DNA of 10,384 bases from Helicobacteraceae bacterium. Lineage in GTDB: Bacteria > Campylobacterota > Campylobacteria > Campylobacterales > Sulfurimonadaceae. The stretch's first letter is position 1, and every line of letters begins with the position of its first letter. The position numbers and the translations under genes were made by a program. Below the pieces are notes generated by a model, which was not told the origin of the DNA, did no database searches, and saw only the letters and a list, made by a program, of their open reading frames with translations. The DNA is taken from NCBI GenBank assembly GCA_015488075.1, contig WFOM01000175.1:1-10384 (forward strand). The letters run 5' to 3'. Shown one piece after another: positions 5,981 to 10,384 of the stretch.

Positions 5981-7219
5981 ATGGAAAAACTCCTCGTTAT
6001 AGAAGACAATAAATCTTTGGCAAAACTTCTTTCAAAAATTATCTCAGGCGACACAAATTTTGAAGTTGACACAGCCTACACCATGAAAGAAGCCAAACTT
6101 TTTTTAAAAAGGTTTGAGTATTTTTTAGTTTTGAGTGATTTAAATCTGCCTGATGCACCAAACGGTGAAATCGTAGACTATCTTATAGAAAAACAACAAA
6201 AAGTTATAGTATTAAGCGGAAATGACGACAAACAGTTTAGAGACAACCTGTTACAAAAAAACATCATAGACTATATCAACAAAGACAATGCCCAAAATGT
6301 AAGATATCTGGTGGATTTTATAAACAGACTCCAAAAAAACCAAAATCACAAAGTTTTGATTGTAGATGATTCAAGAGTTGACAGAGAAGTTTTAAAAAAG
6401 TTTTTAAAAAATATGTTTTTTGATGTAACAACCGTAGCCCACGGTGAAGAAGCCATAAATATCATAAATGATGTCGGAGGATATTCTCTGGTTGTAACAG
6501 ACTACAATATGCCTGTAATGAATGGGCTGGAACTGACACTGGAGATAAGAAAACACCACAAAAAAGAAAATCTCGCCGTTATCGTGATTTCAGGAGAATC
6601 ACAAAGTGATGTGATAGCACACCTGTTAAAAGCAGGAGCAAACGACTATATAAAAAAGCCTTACTCCAAAGAAGAGTTTACGGTAAGGGTAAACAATACA
6701 ATTGAGCTTTTGGACAAGATAGAACTTATAACAAACAGTGCAAACAGAGATTTTCTAACCGGACTTTACAACAGAAGATACTTTTTCAGTCATATAGACG
6801 AACTTATACAAAAAAGTCATGAAGGGTTTGATAAACTCTATATAGCTATGATAAGTATAGACAATTTCAAGTCTGTAAACGACACTTACGGTCATGAAAC
6901 CGGCGATAAAGTTATAGTAAAAGTAGCAGATATTTTAAGAAGCAATACAAACTCGGATGATTTGGTAAGCAGATTTGGCGGTGAAGAGTTCTGCATAGCC
7001 GTTTTGTGTGAAAATCATGAGATAGCTTACAATATATTTGAAAGGATACGAAGCTCGGTTGAGAAAACATCCATAGAAATCAGTTCAACAAAAGTTGTAA
7101 ATTTTTCTGTTTCTATAGGTGTGGAAGAGTTTCATGAAAACATAGAAGAAACCATAAACGAATCAGACATAAAGCTGTATCAGGCCAAACAAAACGGCAA
7201 AAACCAAATCGTATTTTGA
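5981..7219 (+). CDS. REC-REC-GGEEF response regulator, probable diguanylate cyclase (PleD-like layout)
   Basis: This 412-residue cytoplasmic regulator has two receiver domains. REC1 (about 1-118) has acidic pair E8/D9, phospho-acceptor D53 in SDLNLPD, S79 and K101. REC2 (about 122-240) has D129/D130, D174 in TDYNMP, S204 and K226 in KKPYS. A GGDEF domain follows (about 255-412), opened by the usual DFLTGLYNRRYF and with an active-site GGEEF at 333-337, so it should make c-di-GMP from two GTP. The autoinhibitory I-site (RxxD, five residues before GGEEF) reads NSDD at 324-327; the arginine is missing, so classic product inhibition is unlikely. Both receivers keep their key residues and may be phosphorylated; no histidine kinase is in the window. 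It is first in an operon with a DUF4139 gene 16 nt downstream. Domain calls are firm; cyclase activity is inference. Confidence 0.93.
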   Translation: MEKLLVIEDNKSLAKLLSKIISGDTNFEVDTAYTMKEAKLFLKRFEYFLVLSDLNLPDAPNGEIVDYLIEKQQKVIVLSGNDDKQFRDNLLQKNIIDYINKDNAQNVRYLVDFINRLQKNQNHKVLIVDDSRVDREVLKKFLKNMFFDVTTVAHGEEAINIINDVGGYSLVVTDYNMPVMNGLELTLEIRKHHKKENLAVIVISGESQSDVIAHLLKAGANDYIKKPYSKEEFTVRVNNTIELLDKIELITNSANRDFLTGLYNRRYFFSHIDELIQKSHEGFDKLYIAMISIDNFKSVNDTYGHETGDKVIVKVADILRSNTNSDDLVSRFGGEEFCIAVLCENHEIAYNIFERIRSSVEKTSIEISSTKVVNFSVSIGVEEFHENIEETINESDIKLYQAKQNGKNQIVF

Positions 7220-7235
7220 TGCAAAGGAGATAGTA

Positions 7236-8483
7236 ATGAGATTTTTATTGCTTACACTGTTTTTTATAAATATTTTTGCAAATGAAATGGTAATATACCA
7301 AAACAATGTAGCACAGTATACAGCCACAGTCAAAAAGAAAAAAGCTTCGAACAGATTTGTGCTTTATGAAATCCCAAACGATACTGTTGTAAACTCTTTC
7401 AGGGTGTATGACAACAAAATTCTGGAGTATAGCTTCAGAGACAAAAAAGAGTTTAACATATATGATTTCAAAAGAAGTTTTGTAGGAAAAGATATAATAT
7501 ACAAAAACAAAAAAGTCAAAATGATAGAATTCAGTGTAGCAAACAGGATTCTTATAAAAGACGCAGACAAATATTATTTTGTAAAACTTGATGATGTGAC
7601 TTTTACAAATTACAGCTACAAAAAACATCTGCCAAGCAGAATAACTCTGAAACTTGAAGATGCAACAGACACACTAAAATACAGTTATCTCGTAAACAAC
7701 ATAGGATACAAGACATTTTATACAATCGACTTAAATTCAAACAGTGTTGAGGGTTTTGTAAAGATACACAACTTAACAAATAAAAGTTATAAAATCTCAA
7801 AACTTCATTTGGTATTGGGAGATATAAACTACAATAAACCAGGCAGAAACTATCCTGTAATGTATAAAGCTATAGCAAAAGATGTTCAAGCAAAACATGT
7901 CAAAGAAACAAACTATGCTTCATACAAACTATATACCATCAACAAAAACATAGTTATACATCCAAGGTCAAAAACTTTTGTAAATATAATCACTCAAACA
8001 TCCAAAATAACATCAAGCTATAAAGTCTCTCTTCCAAATCCAAAATACAGATATCATGATACGGAAAAAAATTTTAACAGATACATATCTTTTAAAACAT
8101 CTAAAGAGTTTATAAAAGGAAAAGCAAGAGTCTATAAAGACGATATATTTATAGGCGAGGCATATATAAAAAACACACCCAAAAACACAATACTGTCTTT
8201 AAATATACAAAAAGATTTTGCACTTAGTGTAAAAGAAGATGTATTAAAAAAAGAGAGAAATCCAAACGACTTTTCTAAGTTTGATATAATTATAAAATAC
8301 ACAGTTACAAACAAAAGCAACTTTAAAAAAGATGCAAAGATATACATACCTTTTGAGATAAACAAGTATCAGTCTGTAAGAACAAGCCAAAAATATAAGT
8401 ATAAAAACCAGCATATCATAATCCCGCTTACACTTAAACCTAATTCGACAAAAACTTTCACCATGCAATACAAAGGAAGATAA
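7236..8483 (+). CDS. Exported DUF4139-type protein of unknown function
   Basis: This 415-residue, lysine-rich protein begins with a probable Sec signal peptide (MRFLLLTLFFINIFA, likely cut before NEM), so it should act in the periplasm or at the outer membrane. No later membrane segment is evident. Residues about 148-200 (YSYLVNNIGYKTFYTIDL, then IHNLTNKSYKISKLHLVLGDIN) and about 280-412 (FIKGKARVYKDDIFIGEAYIKNTP, then KYTVTNKSNFKKDAKIYIPFE) match the pattern I recall for DUF4139 beta-rich domains. The N-terminal part would correspond to the variable DUF4140-like region and is short. An AAAGGAG ribosome binding site precedes the ATG, and it follows the GGEEF gene by 16 nt; the exonuclease gene starts one base after its stop. 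DUF4139 proteins have no agreed function. The family call is moderate and rests on pattern memory. Confidence 0.72.
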   Translation: MRFLLLTLFFINIFANEMVIYQNNVAQYTATVKKKKASNRFVLYEIPNDTVVNSFRVYDNKILEYSFRDKKEFNIYDFKRSFVGKDIIYKNKKVKMIEFSVANRILIKDADKYYFVKLDDVTFTNYSYKKHLPSRITLKLEDATDTLKYSYLVNNIGYKTFYTIDLNSNSVEGFVKIHNLTNKSYKISKLHLVLGDINYNKPGRNYPVMYKAIAKDVQAKHVKETNYASYKLYTINKNIVIHPRSKTFVNIITQTSKITSSYKVSLPNPKYRYHDTEKNFNRYISFKTSKEFIKGKARVYKDDIFIGEAYIKNTPKNTILSLNIQKDFALSVKEDVLKKERNPNDFSKFDIIIKYTVTNKSNFKKDAKIYIPFEINKYQSVRTSQKYKYKNQHIIIPLTLKPNSTKTFTMQYKGR

Positions 8484-8487
8484 TTTG
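8473..8487 (+). promoter_or_regulatory. Ribosome binding site and TTG start of the exonuclease gene
   Basis: AAGGAA (8473-8478), within the last codons of the DUF4139 gene, is spaced correctly for a TTG at 8485. The next in-frame ATG lies after the catalytic DTE motif, so TTG must be the start if the enzyme is active. Confidence 0.75.
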
Positions 8488-9231
8488 CCGAAATATATAC
8501 TGCTTGATACAGAAACAACGGGTTTTGATGAAAAAGACAGAATCATACAGCTTGGGTATATGGTGCTTGATGGGAGAAATGTAGAAGTTGTAAATGAATT
8601 TTGCCAAAGCGACACACCGATTTCTATAGGTGCTATGGAGACTCACAACATAACTCCGGAAATGATACAAAACAAACCAAAATGTGTAGAGTTGGAAGGG
8701 TTTAAAAAACTGCTTAAGTTAAATGTGCCTGAAAATTATTTGATTATCCACAATGCAAAATTTGACCTACAGATGCTGCAAAAAGAGGGATTTGAAAATC
8801 GTATGCAACTTATAGACACCCTCAAAGTAGCAAGACATTTACTCCCGGATGAAGAAGCCCACAGACTCCAATACTTCAGATATAAACTAAAACTATATCA
8901 AAAAGAAGCAGACGAAGCCAAAAAACTTGGTATAGAAGTAAAAGCCCACGATGCCATCGGTGATGTTTTGGTTTTAAAACTTTTACTTACAGAACTTAGA
9001 AAACTCATTTTACAAAATTTTCCAAACGAAGACAGTGTAAAAAAAATGGTAGAACTTACAAACACACCTGTTTTTATACCTAAAATGAAGATGGGCAAAT
9101 ACAGAGGTGAACTGCTTGTTGATATAGCAAAAAAAGACAAAAACTACCTTGAATGGGCATTAAACAATATGGACAAACTTGACGAAGATGCAAGATACTC
9201 TATAAAAAAAGTTTTGGATGAGTCTACTTAA
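8485..9231 (+). CDS. DEDDh 3'-5' exonuclease (DnaQ/RNase T superfamily) with ExoX-like C-terminal module
   Basis: This 248-residue nuclease has all three DEDDh motifs. ExoI is LLDTETTG with D8 and E10; ExoII is HNAKFD with D94; ExoIII is HDAIGD with H155 and D160. These residues bind two metal ions for stepwise 3'-5' cleavage of DNA or RNA. After the catalytic core, a separate module (about 188-248) reads [24 protein letters not shown] and then YLEWALNNM. It resembles the small ExoX-like C-terminal domain seen on some exonucleases, a possible nucleic-acid binding element (inference). It is not the polymerase proofreading subunit as far as can be told; the substrate is unknown. Translation starts at TTG, one base after the DUF4139 stop. 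It is the last gene of the regulator operon and its stop overlaps the cmoA stop by 8 nt. Confidence 0.88.
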   Translation: MPKYILLDTETTGFDEKDRIIQLGYMVLDGRNVEVVNEFCQSDTPISIGAMETHNITPEMIQNKPKCVELEGFKKLLKLNVPENYLIIHNAKFDLQMLQKEGFENRMQLIDTLKVARHLLPDEEAHRLQYFRYKLKLYQKEADEAKKLGIEVKAHDAIGDVLVLKLLLTELRKLILQNFPNEDSVKKMVELTNTPVFIPKMKMGKYRGELLVDIAKKDKNYLEWALNNMDKLDEDARYSIKKVLDEST

Positions 9232-9928
9232 CAGCTAAAAATGTGGCAAAATTTACCCATCTAAAAATTACTTCACACTCTTTAAACCCGGCTTTTTTTA
9301 TCATAGCTATATTTTCATCTTGAGTATATGGAACCAGCACATTTTCAAGTGCTTCTCTCTTTTGAGCTATCTCATACTCACTATAACCGTTTGCTTTTTT
9401 AAACTCAAAATAAAGATCTATAAGCTCTTTGTTTAGTTTTTTGTCACTTGTTATAAGTTTTTCACTGAAAATAAAAACGCCGCCTTCATTTAAAGAGTCA
9501 TAAATCTTTTTAACAAGCTCCTCTCTGTGAAGTGGTCTTATAAATTGTAAAGTGTAGTTACTTATAAAAACATCTGCTTTTTTATAATCGTAAGTTATTA
9601 TATCTGCAAACTCTAACTTTATATCGGCATTTAAAGCACTCGCTTTTTTTCTAGCTTGTTCTATCATGGCAGATGAATTGTCAAGCCCTATAAGATTTGC
9701 TTTAAAAGGAAGTTTTTTTGCTATGTTTATAAGCGTAGTGGCGGTTGAGCTTCCAAGATCATAAAGATATGAGTTTTCTTTTAGATATTTTATAGCAAAA
9801 TGTGTAGTTAATTTTTGAGCTTCAGAGTAAAAAGGAACACTACGGCTTAACATATCGTCAAATACCGCAGCAACCTCCTCATCAAATTCAAACTGTTTGT
9901 TTATGGGTTTGGAAAAAACTTTGTCCAT
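9224..9928 (-). CDS. cmoA: Carboxy-S-adenosyl-L-methionine synthase
   Basis: CmoA turns S-adenosylmethionine and prephenate into carboxy-SAM and phenylpyruvate. CmoB then uses carboxy-SAM to make 5-oxyacetyluridine at tRNA position 34. The 234-residue product follows E. coli CmoA closely from end to end: [39 protein letters not shown] (56-65, cofactor loop), GLDNSSAMI (81-89), [33 protein letters not shown] (176-197, with Arg191 matching the carboxy-SAM-binding arginine) and NFATFLAVK. These specific blocks separate it from general class I methyltransferases. Its ATG abuts the stop of the aldolase gene (TAG then ATG) without a clear ribosome binding site, so translation is probably coupled. 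CmoB is not in the window. The stop overlaps that of the convergent exonuclease gene. Confidence 0.95.
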   Translation of the reverse strand: MDKVFSKPINKQFEFDEEVAAVFDDMLSRSVPFYSEAQKLTTHFAIKYLKENSYLYDLGSSTATTLINIAKKLPFKANLIGLDNSSAMIEQARKKASALNADIKLEFADIITYDYKKADVFISNYTLQFIRPLHREELVKKIYDSLNEGGVFIFSEKLITSDKKLNKELIDLYFEFKKANGYSEYEIAQKREALENVLVPYTQDENIAMIKKAGFKECEVIFRWVNFATFLAVK

Positions 9929-10384
9929 CTAGTTTTTATTTACGGCATTTAAGTCTTCAAAAGCCTGTTTAACTCTGTCTCTCATAGACTCCTGTCCGGC
10001 TCTTAGCCATTTTCTAGGGTCATAATATTTTTTATTTGGTTTATCTTCACCTTCAGGGTTTCCTATCTGAGCTTGCATATAGTCATGATATTTTTCATAG
10101 TAAGCTTTTACACCGCTCCAAGTAGCCCACTGAGTATCCGTATCTATATTCATCTTAATAACACCGTAGCTTATAGCTTCTCTTATCTCATCCAAGCTTG
10201 AGCCGCTTCCTCCGTGAAATACAAAATTAACAGGTTTTTTAGATGTATTTAGTTTGTCTTCTATATATTTTTGAGAGTTATCGAGGATTTTTGGGGTAAG
10301 CACAACATTACCGGGTTTATAAACACCGTGAACATTACCAAATGATGCTGCTATAGTAAAGTTTGGTGAAATAGAGCTTAACTC
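9929..10384 (-). CDS. fba: Class II fructose-bisphosphate aldolase, C-terminal part (5' end outside window)
   Basis: The open frame runs to the window edge and gives the last 151 residues of a zinc-dependent aldolase, which splits or forms fructose 1,6-bisphosphate in glycolysis and gluconeogenesis. The fragment starts ELSSISPNFTIAASFGNVHGVYKPGN, with a zinc-ligand His at fragment residue 19, equivalent to His226 of E. coli FbaA. It continues with FVFHGGSGS (zinc-ligand His at 57), the substrate-binding NIDTDTQWA (79-87), then KYYDPRKWLRAGQESM. It matches E. coli-type (class IIA) FbaA closely, so about 200 residues should lie beyond the window. A GTG at 10301-10303 is internal to the homology and is not the start. 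The stop abuts the cmoA ATG, so fba and cmoA probably share a transcript. Confidence 0.96.
   Translation of the reverse strand, partial: ELSSISPNFTIAASFGNVHGVYKPGNVVLTPKILDNSQKYIEDKLNTSKKPVNFVFHGGSGSSLDEIREAISYGVIKMNIDTDTQWATWSGVKAYYEKYHDYMQAQIGNPEGEDKPNKKYYDPRKWLRAGQESMRDRVKQAFEDLNAVNKN

Noticed and set aside
7245..7628. Long antisense frames opposite the DUF4139 gene (also at 8132-8365 and 8244-8615)
   Set aside because: Their translations are rich in F, C, Y and I, as expected for the complement of lysine- and asparagine-rich coding sequence, with no recognisable domain and no convincing ribosome binding site.
10301..10303. GTG as the aldolase start
   Set aside because: Strong aldolase homology, including a zinc-ligand histidine, continues upstream to the window edge, so this is an internal valine.
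1..10384. CRISPR arrays, insertion sequences, tRNA or rRNA genes, attachment sites
   Set aside because: I saw no regularly spaced repeats, transposase motifs, long terminal inverted repeats or tRNA-like arms in the gaps. The gene content is ordinary chromosomal housekeeping.

Overview
The window is an AT-rich (roughly one third G+C by eye), gene-dense chromosomal segment. It carries mostly housekeeping genes and shows no sign of phage, transposon, CRISPR array or RNA gene. Protein similarity and gene order point to Campylobacterota (the former Epsilonproteobacteria). The minus-strand block DUF177-rpmF-plsX-fabH behind ndk and a 2[4Fe-4S] ferredoxin, with an AhpC-type peroxiredoxin divergent on the far side, is the order I recall from Campylobacter jejuni (Cj0328c to Cj0334). 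The difference is that metK sits between the ferredoxin and the peroxiredoxin here. The genus cannot be fixed from the sequence alone.

Layout. (1) 1-509, plus: the 3' end of nadD (NAD synthesis) runs into rsfS (ribosome silencing factor) in one frame with no stop between them. (2) 502-3458, minus: ndk, a DUF177 protein, rpmF, plsX and fabH form a tight operon behind a good -10 box. It joins ribosomal protein L32 and nucleotide metabolism to the start of phospholipid and fatty-acid synthesis. (3) 3590-3874, minus: ferredoxin with its own promoter region, followed by a hairpin. (4) 3978-5138, minus: metK, divergent from (5) 5257-5853, plus: 2-Cys peroxiredoxin; they share a 118-nt promoter region. 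(6) 5981-9231, plus: a three-gene operon of a REC-REC-GGEEF regulator (probable diguanylate cyclase), an exported DUF4139-type protein of unknown role, and a DEDDh 3'-5' exonuclease with a TTG start. (7) 9224-10384, minus: cmoA preceded by the 3' part of a class II fructose-bisphosphate aldolase gene that runs off the window.

No gene-free stretch exceeds 300 bases. The longest gaps are about 100 to 130 nt and hold promoters, hairpins and short repeats. I see no clear novel multi-gene system. The points most worth a second look are the stop-less nadD-rsfS junction, the repeated motifs in the peroxiredoxin and ferredoxin promoter regions, the pairing of a c-di-GMP-type regulator lacking the usual inhibitory-site arginine with an uncharacterised exported protein, and two convergent gene pairs that each overlap by exactly 8 nt with the same stop-codon geometry.
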